A stretch of DNA of 64,000 bases from Axinella damicornis (lineage: Eukaryota; Porifera; Demospongiae; Axinellida; Axinellidae): positions 18,225,086 to 18,289,085 of the forward strand of contig OZ007507.1 in assembly GCA_963931865.1 (NCBI GenBank). The letters run 5' to 3'. Below are positions 54,693-64,000 of this stretch, piece after piece. Position 1 is the first letter of the stretch. Each line of letters opens with the position of its first letter. The notes under the pieces were generated by a model. The model was not told the DNA's origin, searched no databases, and was given only the letters and a program-made list of their open reading frames with translations. Both the position numbers and the translations under genes were made by a program.

Positions 54693-55908
54693 TCACACCA
54701 CAAATATTGTGGTAATTGCGCGACGATTATTGCCACAGCCATCTGGCACAATCTTCAGACGATGTCTTCCTGTCGAGAGGCCAGGGAAGGTATGGGGGCT
54801 GCTACCTGTAGTGTGTGAACGAACAGTTACACAGTGTTAAATATGGCTGAACAATGGCAAAATTCTCCACTCTCCTCTCCATCCCATCCCTCTTTCTCCT
54901 CCCCCCCCCCCCCCCAACATACTCACATGGAATGAGTGCGGCAAAGTCCAGGCTGCACAGGAAAGCATTGCTAGGTCCTGTGCTGTCAAACTCCACTGTA
55001 GCACTGTTCCCACTAATAGTCACTCCGTTGTTGATGAGATGTACGGTACACATATTATGAGTAGCTGTGTGTGTGCATATGAAACATAGATCAACAATCA
55101 TGATAGTATACAGGCTGGTACATTACATTAATCAGCTAGGTTCATGAATGCAGGACATTGAGCAAACTGTATGCTTTTCAGCCACGGAGTTGCTGAAAGT
55201 TAGCGAAGTCACAATAGTTTGCGATAGCATGCTGTTGGCACCGCCCAACCTAGCCACCGACTTAGAATTATTATTTAGCTACTGCAGTATGTAACTCCAG
55301 AGGTAACGTGGAAGCCATCACACTCGTGACAATCTGTGCCTGACAGTGACAGAGCTTGCACAGTTTTGGCCTAGCGACTTACTGTACGTGACATTTACAT
55401 GTTGGCAAATGCTTATGGCACTACAGGGAATATACCAAAATCAAATGAAACCAACCCTTAATATTATTTAGTGATCTCACCCGGCATCCAAATCCGTCTC
55501 CTAAGTACACTCCTCATACCATCATCAATCATAGCCACCACACGCAAAACATAAAATTTGTTGTCATCGGGGGTCACATTTCTGAATGTAAAAGAGTTTG
55601 ATGAACCTAAGAGGGTAGAGAAGTTGCATATTTTCAAAGCAGCATTTCTCACTGAAATGGACAGCTGATTAGTTCATATTCTTGAACAGGGCATACAGTA
55701 TATATGAATGCAGAGTGGGCTACAACCATTGCCACACAAACGTAGGAGCTAGCCTACAGTCCTGGTGTCTGTGCACTCACAGTCTTCCAGGTCAGATGTC
55801 ATCCCAGCAAGCCTGATAGCACACTCGAGAGGATGGTCCGTCCGAACATCCAAAAAGACATTCCTTCCTCCACCCTTGGGCTGACATCGATGAGGTTGAC
55901 AGGTCGCA
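54693..55908 (-). CDS. 3' end of a second gene with the same Ig-like module (partial)
   Basis: Exons followed from right to left: 55781-55908 (CQPHRCQPKGGGRNVFLDV...HPLECAIRLAGMTSDLED), 55481-55651 (RNAALKICNFSTL...SFTFRNVTPDDNKFYVLRVV...RRRIWMP), 54927-55064 (THNMCTVHLINNGVTISG...FLCSLDFAALIPC) and 54693-54805 (SSPHTFPGLSTGRHRLKIVP...TTIFVV, stop TGA). All joins are in frame and the last two exons form one Ig-like module with the cysteine codon split by the intron, as in the large gene. The 5' part is not visible: an exon ending in phase 2 is needed right of 55908 and I found no convincing one before the HSPA12-like gene. It may be a separate extracellular protein, or a remnant. Confidence 0.6.
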
Positions 55909-56335
55909 CTGTTGGACAAATTGATTTGGGATGAAACTGAACTTTAAATCATCATGATTTCACTATGCATCAGTCAAGTTGCACCCAAAACTGCCAAAAC
56001 TTAGATATCTGCAAACCCAGGCTAACTAGACGTTCTTTTCCCCTCCCACTGTGCACTGTGAATGTCTGCCCCACGAGACTACATAGCCTCGATCCCCCCG
56101 GCCCGTCAAAGCTGAAAATAGATGGCAGAACCTTCTCTTCATTTATCCATCACCCTAGTCCCATTCCCAGGCCATTCCCACGTTGACAATATGGCGGGGG
56201 GAGGCCTGGGCGCCCATGGGCCAGTGTAGCCTCGTTCTAGCAACTCAATAAAGTGTGCGTCACACGAGCGTGGAAACGTTTCGGATTTCCGGAAACTAAT
56301 GCACACCCGCCTAATACATATACCCTTACGTTCTT

Positions 56336-56415
56336 GGGCCGGGCGAATTTTTTTTGGACGTACTTTCGACTTAGTCTCTGGCAGATCCATCAACTACGCA
56401 TGCGCAAAATGGTAA
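56336..56415. repeat. Inverted repeat partner, left
   Basis: GACTTAGTCTCTGGCAGATC, CAACTACGCATGCGCA and GCGAATTTTTTTTG occur here and, inverted, at 59440-59515. Confidence 0.8.
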
Positions 56416-57313
56416 CCCAACCCTAACCACACCCACAAATGTGCAATTCGAACATGCAGCCCTGTGCATGCAAGAAAGGAGTCTGGAGTGGATAAGTGTT
56501 TGATAGCAGAGACAGAAGTAGCTGGTATTTGCTGAGTCCCCATGAACTTGGCCTGGACCCCAAACTAAACTCAACTGCCTTGTCTCGGTAGTCATTCATT
56601 TGTCTCAGATTCTGTTTGTATTTTGTCAGTTGTACTGCATCCATATAGCTACACCATGCTCATGTACACATGATGGGCTCTAAATCATAATTGCCGAGCG
56701 GGAAGCGAGGCAACTAATCGTGCAGTGTGGAGGTCGAATCTGAGCTAGTGCGACTATATTTGTCTGTAACACATTGGAAGTGGCCCCGCACGTAAATTAC
56801 GTGTTGGACCACAGCCCCCCCGCACGGTTTCTGACAGGAGACGACGATTGTCAAGGCAAAGAGTGCAGCGACATCGAGGGAGAACTGATGAGGTGAGGAG
56901 GGAGACTGCCAGAGCGGCTGATTGCAAGAGACTTGGCAGGCAGAATGAAGTTGACGTTCGCCATTCACAGAGACTCGCTATCACTCGTGGTTATGTTCTG
57001 AAACTGCCAAATTGCTTCCTGTGAGGCATCTCAACCATGTATGCACTAGTTTATTAGTGTTTGCAAACAGTCCTGTATGCCTTCAGCCACCCACACTGGC
57101 CAAACTGATTTACGTTCTACTCCAGGTAGTAGGTTGGTGCCAGTCAACAAGCCATCTGTGTAAAGTACGAAATTCATGAGAAACTGAATCAGTAACTGTA
57201 GCCTAGAATGAAGCATAACGTTCTGAAAGGGGCCCACGTAGGTTGTGGTACAATTTGCACAGTATATCAATATCCCTGAGGCATGCACAACTGTGCACGT
57301 GGATTCACCATCA

Positions 57314-57350
<37 letters not shown>

Positions 57351-57509
57351 ATTAAAGGTGGGTGTTGCATAGATGTCAACTCCACCTAGAGTCCATCATG
57401 TGACAGGATACATACATGTGTAATTACATTTGAGCAATGTGTATATGCAATATAATTACCGAGCGCATTAGCGCGAGGCTCTGAATGGGGGATCTATTTC
57501 TCACTATAT

Positions 57510-57540
57510 ACGTATGTACGTACGTACGTACGTACGTACC
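57510..57540. repeat. (GTAC)n microsatellite
   Basis: About seven tetramer units. Confidence 0.85.
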
Positions 57541-58091
57541 GGAATATGTCACGCTCAGGAATGTTGATAGGAATGTAGCGGGTTTCCTGCCGGCCAATTG
57601 AGTTTTATTTGCTGCAAGGGCTCGACGGTGCGGGAACTACAACCTTGATAAACAGATGAGTGGACGAGCGTGCGGTGCTCCAGGGCTTGCAGAGCTGGAG
57701 CAGCTACATATGGAGTCAAACAGTTACGTATGGAGTCAAACAGTCGACCAGTCGACATCTGCAACTCCACAATAATCTCGCGTAGCCAGAGGCTAGGGTA
57801 CAAGCGAGCGGGGCCTTCAGGGCTTGCAGAGCTAGAGCAGCTACATGTGGAGTCGAACAGCCGAGTCCACACTTGCAAATTCACAATTAGCTAGAGATCT
57901 ATCATACTCGTAAGAACATGGCCAGGCTGCACATGCGGCCACGGCGTGCGCGCAAGGCAATTATGCGGACACGTATTCCTAGTCAGTGCAACTAACTTCA
58001 CAGTACAGTTCCACTCAGTTCCTACAGTGGGAGAAGGCTGCTCTGCACTTTCAAATCATGCATCCTGAATATAGTACAGACTACCAACGAC

Positions 58092-58372
58092 TTAGTCTCG
58101 GTACCAGACTCTCACTCATGCACAGCAGGAGTCTGGTCGACAACATATGACTTGTTCTGACACTAGGTAGGTGCAAACCACAGCACTTCTTCATACGGCA
58201 CGTTTATTAGTAATATGCTTGCGGGTAGTGTACCTTGGAAAAAAGCCGTGCCGTATATGCAAGTGCTGTGGTTCGCAGCTACTTATCGGCTACCTCAGAA
58301 CAAGTCGTAGCTATATGGGCAGTCGACCAGACTCCTCCGCTGTGTGTGAGTGTGGTGACTGAGACTATACTT
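58092..58372. mobile_element. Fold-back MITE, copy 1
   Basis: About 120-base arms run from TTAGTCTCGGTACCAGACTC to its inverse, GACTGAGACTATAC. Shared arm segments include GGAGTCTGGTCGAC, ACTTGTTCTGA and ACCACAGCACTT....CGGCA. Only about 40 bases separate the arms. Confidence 0.85.
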
Positions 58373-58849
58373 AGCTATAGGCAACTACATAACTTCTTGT
58401 ATACTGAGCACTATGTGTGAACATCAGCGAATGCAGACTTGTCTACTGGACTCAACTACCAGGTAGGAAATCGATAGAATGAATGTTTGTCTTGTTCTCC
58501 GAACTGTGTTATAGCTGGGAGTTGTATGTTCATTTTTTTATATTATGTTTGTGTATCTGGGTGTTTTGTTGTGTTTTTGTTTTTCTCCTGTACTGTATGG
58601 GGAGCTTGTCACATAGGCCTGTGCCTCCAAGCAACCCTTCTTGCTAGACTAGAGAAATTTGGTCAAGTCAAAAAAAAGTCAAGAATGATTTGAACCCTGA
58701 GAAATGTCAGTACAGTAGTACTTTGGAACAGAAATGGCGGGGAAGCATACACTGCAATTTCGTTGCTTCTACCATTCAAGTTCTCCATGGGAGAAGGCTG
58801 CTCTGCACTTTCAAATTATGGATCCCGAATATAGTACAGACTATCAGCG

Positions 58850-59117
58850 ATTACCAGACTCTCGCTCATGCACGGCAGAGGAGTCTGGTCGACGACATAA
58901 AACTTGTTCTTAGGTGCAACCACAGCACTTCTTTATACGGCATGCTTATTACTAATCTGCTTGCGTGTTTAGTGCACTTAATGCCTTGGGAAAAATGTGC
59001 CGTATATGGAAGCGCTGTGGTTTGCAGCTACTTATCGGCCACCTCAGAACAAGTCGTATATCATGGGCAGTCAACCAGACTCCTCCGCTGTGCACGAGTG
59101 TGGTGACCGAGACTATA
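58850..59117. mobile_element. Fold-back MITE, copy 2
   Basis: About 85-90% like copy 1 by eye. Flanking sequence is duplicated too (GGGAGAAGGCTGCTCTGCAC on the left; GCGAATGCAGACTT and GGACTCAACTACCAGGTAGG on the right), so a block of roughly 0.6 kb was duplicated in tandem after insertion. Confidence 0.85.
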
Positions 59118-59439
59118 CTTCCACTACAATCTTGTATACTGAGTACAATAAATTATGTAATATGCAGCATCAATGAGAATATCAGCGAATGCAGACTTAT
59201 CTACCGGACTCAACTACCAGGTAGGAAGTCGATAGAGTGATTTGAACCTCAGTACAGTAGCTAGTACTTTGGAACAGAAATGGCGGGAAATCATACTCAA
59301 TCCATGTAATATCCATCACTGTACCTCATGACAGCTTCATCGCTTCTGTTTACAGCTTCACCAGCAGTTGTTCAGCCGTTCCTTCTCAGGACAGTCCTGT
59401 GTGCATACCTTGCCCCACCATTGTGCTTATGGGGTGTGT

Positions 59440-59515
59440 CGTACTAATCTGCGCATGCGTAGTTGGTGGATCTGCCAGAGACTAAGTCCACAAAAAAAAT
59501 TCGCTAGGGCCCGTG
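59440..59515. repeat. Inverted repeat partner, right
   Basis: Reverse-complement match to 56336-56415. The two could be the termini of one 3.2-kb element or two independent insertions. Confidence 0.8.
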
Positions 59516-60191
59516 GGAGATCTGGTCAGTAAGTACCTGTGTCCGGGCCCGTCCCTGTGACTCAATGAACGGTAGCAATTGTCTGCCTTGCGAACGCTCT
59601 GGCATCCAGCCTTTGGACGGACAGCACAAGAAACAACACCAAGATTCTTCGTTGGGCACCGCCACCGCCACCATTCACAGTGAACAGAACCATTCACAGA
59701 TTGACAAGGAGGCTCTCAGTCTGGTAGCTAGCTATACGGTGTGCAGAAGTTCATACCTAGCTACCTGTTTGGCAGGAAGTTTACATGTGACAGACCGTAA
59801 GCCTCTCACGAGCATCCTTGGACCAAAGAAAGGAGCTCCCTCACATGCCTCAGTTGCCACAGCCCGATTGCTGAGGTGGGCAATCCATTAAACTATATCT
59901 CGATAAAGTTTAGAGTACCTATAAGATTATCTTTTCATGCTTTGAGTCATATAGATTAGCTATACTTTCGCATCAGTTACGGTTCCAAAGGTGCTATAGA
60001 AACAGCATCATGTTACACGTTCACGCTCCTAATTCACGTTCCTGATTCACGTTCCCGCGCCGTTAGTAGCAAAAATCAATGCAAAAATTTGTAGCAGTCT
60101 CATCCCCATTACAACGTTGGCACATGCGCATGCCTGCTCACAATTGGGAATTTAATGATAGTTAAATGATGTTAACACACGACAGGATGTA

Positions 60192-60270
60192 GAGTGGTGG
60201 CATACTGTGATTGGACAAGGATCACGAGGACGGTGGGGTGGCTTACTGTGATTGGACAAGGATCACAATG
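60192..60270. repeat. Two-copy tandem repeat, about 40 bp
   Basis: ACTGTGATTGGACAAGGATC occurs twice, 43 bases apart. Confidence 0.8.
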
Positions 60271-61141
60271 ACTTCTAGATTTAGGCGCTAACTACATTGT
60301 AAGTGATCAGTCTTCGAGCAGTTTGCAGCTGGGTTCTGATGAGCTGAGGATTCACCCGCCCATCCACCCTGTTCACTCAGTCTCTGCTTTTAGCGTGAAA
60401 AGTGCAGGGTTCTCAGGTAGGTGTTAGTAGCCTGGGTGAGTGGGACCGGGAGTTAGCTATGCTTAGAGGTACGGGTGCGTATGGAGGGGTGGGTGAACCA
60501 CCTAAGGAGGACAATTTTGGGTGAGAATCTGAAGTTGCTTGGCCTGCTGTGGCTCAGATACAGAAAGTGGTTGATCTCAAAACAGGTCGGCCTGGGACGG
60601 GTATGAGCCACAGCGGGCTGGAGATCACACCCTGCACTACCCGCCAAAGAGTAAGTGAGTGGATGGAGTGTGTATTATCGAATGGAGCGTGTTAAGTACA
60701 TTTTCCGTTTGCACATGCTCGCAATGCACATGCTCGTTTGTTTGTGCGTTTTGCTCACTTGTTGGTGCATTTTGCTCGCTTTTTGGTGCTTTTTTGGCTG
60801 TTACAGATCTCGGAGTTGGACAGCAAGTTGAAACATATCAGGAAGGAGTACAAAGAAGGTTGGCATTTTAACATCCCTTTGAGGTGTACAGTGTAATTCA
60901 AGTTGCAAGTACTTGAGGCCTGCTATAGGCAAAGTTTGTTGCAAATTATTGGTTAACTCTTGTTGTGTAGGAGAACTGACAGCTTTCGGCTACAGAAAGC
61001 GCTCACTTGAAGTTGAACTGAACCATACACTGGTTAATAAAAGATTAGATAAGGATTGGACCTTAGGACACTTCCAGCTGTTCTGGAAGATTTCAGCCCA
61101 TGCCCAATGTTCTCGAACATTCCTTGCGGAGTTTGAGGTTC

Positions 61142-61265
61142 AGTAAATTGAAGTATGAAGGTCGCACGTCACTAGTCTAGTCCCGCCCCACGAACATCCC
61201 ACTTCCATCACGCATAGACGGACAGATAGACAGACAGACACACAAACTTTAAAATCTTAATGTAT
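61142..61265. repeat. Dispersed repeat, inverted relative to the 43-kb copy
   Basis: Matches 42958-43055 in reverse complement, including TAAATTGAAGTA.GAAGGT, CACGAACATCCCACTTC and TTAAAATCTTAAT. This copy also has GACAGATAGACAGACAGACA. Confidence 0.8.
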
Positions 61266-61397
61266 TCGCTGCACTACAGTAGCAAAAAGTCAAATGCTAA
61301 ACAGGGCGTGCTTACTAGATGGTATACAACTAACAGTCTACAGTCTCCTAAAGATAACTAGTAGCTACAGGAAAGAAACTCACAAATGTCAATGCAG

Positions 61398-64000
61398 TCA
61401 AAGACAATCGAGAACCACTTTCACTTCTTTCTTCGTTTTCTCATGGTGAGCTTTGAGCTGTATTTCGGTTTGACTTAGGTCAACGGTAAGAACGACACTT
61501 TTGTCATCCTTCTCTCCAGGAATGTCTTGCAAGTCAAAATCCAATGTTCCAACTTCTTTTAACCCAGATACAATATTTCCATCCTTATCTCTCGCATACC
61601 AGATGTTACGTTCAGTTGACGAATAGATGGTGAATGCCATGCTGGTCATGCTACTCCTGAATGGGGTGACAGAACCAGTCTGAAGTACTTCGTCGGCACG
61701 GATCGTATCACCGATTTCCATAAATGGCCGAAACAGACCCCTACAATAATCCTTTCCTTTTTCATTCTTTGTCTTGTAAGCAGGATCATGGATGTCAGGA
61801 TCAAATGGACTATTGACAACATCTCCATATGTAAGCTCAGCTTTTCGGGCCCAGATGATCTCAGGGTTACGCCGAAATTTGATAGCTCCACAAGCAACTG
61901 CCACTTTGTGTTCAACTGGTACAAAAACCTCAAGTTGCTGACCATATCGACCTTGCATGATATCTTGGATCGTTTTCTTGACGAACTTGCACCCTCCGAA
62001 CCCTCCGACAAGATATATGGCCTCCAGCTTTCCTACCTCCTGTTTGACCCTTTCAAGTGCGAGGAATGCATAACGGCTAATATGCTCGATTGCTGCTTGG
62101 AAGAACTCCTTCATCTTCTGTGGCTCCACATAGAGTAAATTTCCATCCAGCTCGGCTATGTCGCGGTGCTTTTCATTGATTGCTTTTTCCAGCTTCTCTT
62201 CCTTGTAGAACTTCACAAACGATTTGGGGAGGACTATCTCTGCTGGATTTCTCTTTTCATCATTATCTTCGTCACCAAAAAATATCTTCTGCTCCTCAAA
62301 GCTTTCGTATATCAGCTTGTTGAGGTCAGCCTTGTGCTGCTGCTGCAATTGTGCATCGGGGACGTGTAGATACTGCCTGAAATCTCGGTCATCCACAACG
62401 GTCTGCAAAAACTTGCTAAATTGTTCATTGACTCGTGTTCCTCCCCAATCATTGCCATTGGCCTTATCTTTCACACAGATGCGACCTTCTCTGTCGACAT
62501 GATACGAGGTGATGTCAACAGTACCTCCTCCAATATCCAGAACCGTAAAGTGTCGGGGTTTGACGTGAAGTTCGCCACTATTCTGGCAATACAGCCCGGC
62601 TACTTCAGGCTCCAAGGCAAGAGATAATCTATCTGGGGCATTCTCAATGGGCCTCTCCAACTTTCTGGACTTGCTGCAAGGGATAAGGTTGCAGCTCGGA
62701 GAGGAAGAGCACAAGCCAGCCTGGAGGGATAAAGAAATGTTTTTGGAGTTATTAATTGCCCTTCATGCATGGGTCAGCAGTTGAAGACATAGCATATAAA
62801 TTTCTGCAATTGCAGTTGAGTTCATTTGCAAATCTCACGATCCTAGCAACCTGCATTCTTGGTCTTAGGCCAATTAGTTTTGGAGAGTGGGATAAGAGTA
62901 AAGTATATTATAAAGCAATCACTATATCAGAGTCTTCTAGAGGACAAAAATTGCGTGTGTATAATAATTATGGGGACAGGAGCTCCTGTCCCTCTCTCAT
63001 AATATACGCACAATTTTTGTGCAACGCAAACATACCCTGTGTCCCCACCCTGATTTAGCTACAACCCCGGAGTTACAGGTGCAATTTAGAATCCACAGAC
63101 AACTGAGTTTATATCCTTATCCATTGGGTAATACTAGTGAATCTATATAGACATAAGTAGAGCAATTATTAATTTTGATCGGATAGTGGATATCATCGTG
63201 TTTTTAGAACAGACACCGCCACCACCTCTTTAGGGTCATGATGCAGAAATTACGGTATGTGTAGCTTGTTAGCAGCACAATGGTACATGTTTGGTGTTCA
63301 TAATTATGTTGTGTAGTTCTCGACATGGAGCAATTCTTCTATAGTCGAGTGACTGGATGGACAGATGAAGAATAGCTCCATCTCAAGAAGTACGCAACAT
63401 GTGAACAATGGACTTGTACCATTGTGCTGCTGAGAAACTGCACATTCCAGAGATTTCTTTATCACAGCCCTAAAGAGGTGTTGGCAGCATCCATACTAAA
63501 AACTCAGTGAAATCCACTGTCCGATCAAACAAAGATGTCGAAATGTGGTCAACAATCAAATAACACCCCTCAGCACCTGAGGCAGCCACAACAACAAACC
63601 TCAGGCGTGCAGCAGAAGGGTCTTATCCAAGCTGCACAAGTCTTGCCGAAAACTGCTTCAGAGAAGCATTGGGGAGCAGTGTCCAACAATTTATCTGTTT
63701 CAGAATTTTATCTTTGACTGGTTATAGCTAACTCCAGAGCCAAACGAGAGAGCAGCATCTAACTTAGAACGCACAGCATGATGTGCTAGTGCATCTGAAT
63801 TTAAATTGTGTACGATGATCAATAACTTTCTCTATAGCTAGTTTATACTCTTCCCACACGCCCTTATGTCACTCCTGTTAGCTAGCCTGAATGAGAATTT
63901 TAACCTTAATTAATTAACACACTATAATACTAGATCAGGAGTTTGCAATTGACTAGAGAAAACCTATAACTATAGCTACTTACCTTGTAAGCAGCCTCTC
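61398..64000 (-). CDS. HSPA12-like HSP70-family protein, C-terminal part (partial)
   Basis: The last exon is 61398-62720 (440 codons plus stop); its acceptor is preceded by a good polypyrimidine tract (TTTCTTTATCCCTCCAG). The window ends inside the preceding exon (63984-64000), which reads EAAYK before GTAAGT and joins in phase 0 to AGLCSSS, matching the EAAY.AGL stretch of HSPA12 proteins. Visible HSP70 ATPase motifs are LDIGGGTVDITSY (phosphate 2) and YLVGGFGGCKFV (adenosine), with ALEPEVAGLYCQ before them. Like other HSPA12 proteins it lacks the usual substrate-binding and EEVD tail. These proteins are atypical HSP70s of uncertain client range, greatly expanded in several marine invertebrates. 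The N-terminal third lies beyond the right edge. Confidence 0.9.
62721..63983. other. Intron of the HSPA12-like gene
   Basis: A 1.26-kb intron. It holds one long hairpin (62946-63018) and no other feature I can support; short ORFs within it lack homology cues. Confidence 0.75.
62946..63018. repeat. Long imperfect hairpin in HSPA12-like intron
   Basis: The arms AAAAATTGCGTGTGTAT and ATACGCACAATTTTT flank an inner GGGGACAGGAGCTCCTGTCC palindrome, giving a near-complete fold of about 73 bases. Confidence 0.85.

Larger units (their letters stand above)
55909..61397. other. Region without a convincing gene
   Basis: It contains TAGTCCCATTCCCAGG-type hairpins, an inverted pair of about 75-bp repeats (56336-56415 and 59440-59515), a 31-base C run (57317-57347), a GTAC microsatellite (about 57510-57540), two duplicated fold-back elements and short tandem repeats. 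The missing 5' exons of the gene ending at 54693 may be here but I could not place them. Confidence 0.5.

Noticed and set aside
56714..56968. 84-codon minus-strand ORF containing ACQVSCNQPLWQ
   Set aside because: Considered as an upstream exon of the gene ending at 54693, but the borders do not give the required phase 2 and no motif supports it.
57046..57288. 80-codon minus-strand ORF
   Set aside because: No splice support or recognisable motif; ends in a stop without domain context.
60806..60859. Possible plus-strand coiled-coil exon (ISELDSKLKHIRKEYKEG) with AG and GT borders
   Set aside because: Only 18 codons, with no neighbouring exon that continues the frame and no supporting domain.
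63535..63717. Gln-rich 60-codon plus-strand ORF
   Set aside because: Lies inside the HSPA12-like intron without splice or homology support.

Overview
The window reads as nuclear DNA of an invertebrate animal, most likely a marine sponge or another early-branching metazoan. The reasons are spliceosomal GT-AG introns throughout, a Death-domain gene, an HSPA12-type HSP70 gene, a huge secreted Calx-beta/DOMON/Ig-like protein of a kind known from sponges, and a dense load of PIF/Harbinger, Ty3/Gypsy and short inverted-repeat (MITE-like) elements. The species assignment is inference; nothing in the sequence names it.

Layout. (1) 1-3.43 kb: one copy of a dispersed repeat, then a PIF/Harbinger transposon that encodes a spliced DDE transposase (796-2254, +) and its usual Myb/SANT-like partner (2391-3221, -). 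(2) 3.6-37.5 kb, minus strand: one very large modular gene. I could follow 45 coding exons from a signal-peptide exon (37499) leftward to an exon ending at 3621 with a good splice donor, so the 3' end lies to the left of the Harbinger element or outside the window. Together the exons give 2,610 codons without a stop. Protein order: signal peptide, five two-exon Ig-like modules, DOMON 1, three Ig-like modules, DOMON 2, one Ig-like module, six near-identical Calx-beta domains, a divergent Calx-beta, a roughly 70-copy PPTTP linker running into an Ig-like module, another divergent Calx-beta, and an Ig-like module. Its introns hold an internally deleted Gypsy element (29.8-32.7 kb), several MITEs, TG microsatellites and two perfect palindromes. 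(3) 37.5-40.5 kb: no gene seen; several fold-back repeats. (4) 40.5-46.0 kb, minus strand: an 11-coding-exon Death-domain protein of about 529 aa, complete from ATG to stop. (5) 46.1-51.9 kb: no gene seen, only dispersed and duplicated repeats. (6) 51.9-53.1 kb, minus strand: an intronless gene for a 387-aa secreted protein with beta-solenoid-like composition, with a TATA box and a leader hairpin. (7) 54.7-55.9 kb, minus strand: the 3' end of a second gene using the same Ig-like module. (8) 56-61.3 kb: no convincing gene; duplicated fold-back elements. (9) 61.4-64.0 kb, minus strand: the C-terminal part of an HSPA12-like HSP70, continuing past the right edge.

All host genes followed here lie on the minus strand; the Gypsy element and the Harbinger transposase read on the plus strand. 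The main candidate for something undescribed is the modular Calx-beta/DOMON/Ig-like gene. It appears to have grown by shuffling and tandem duplication of phase-1 exons, and it fits the role of a large extracellular adhesion or matrix protein.
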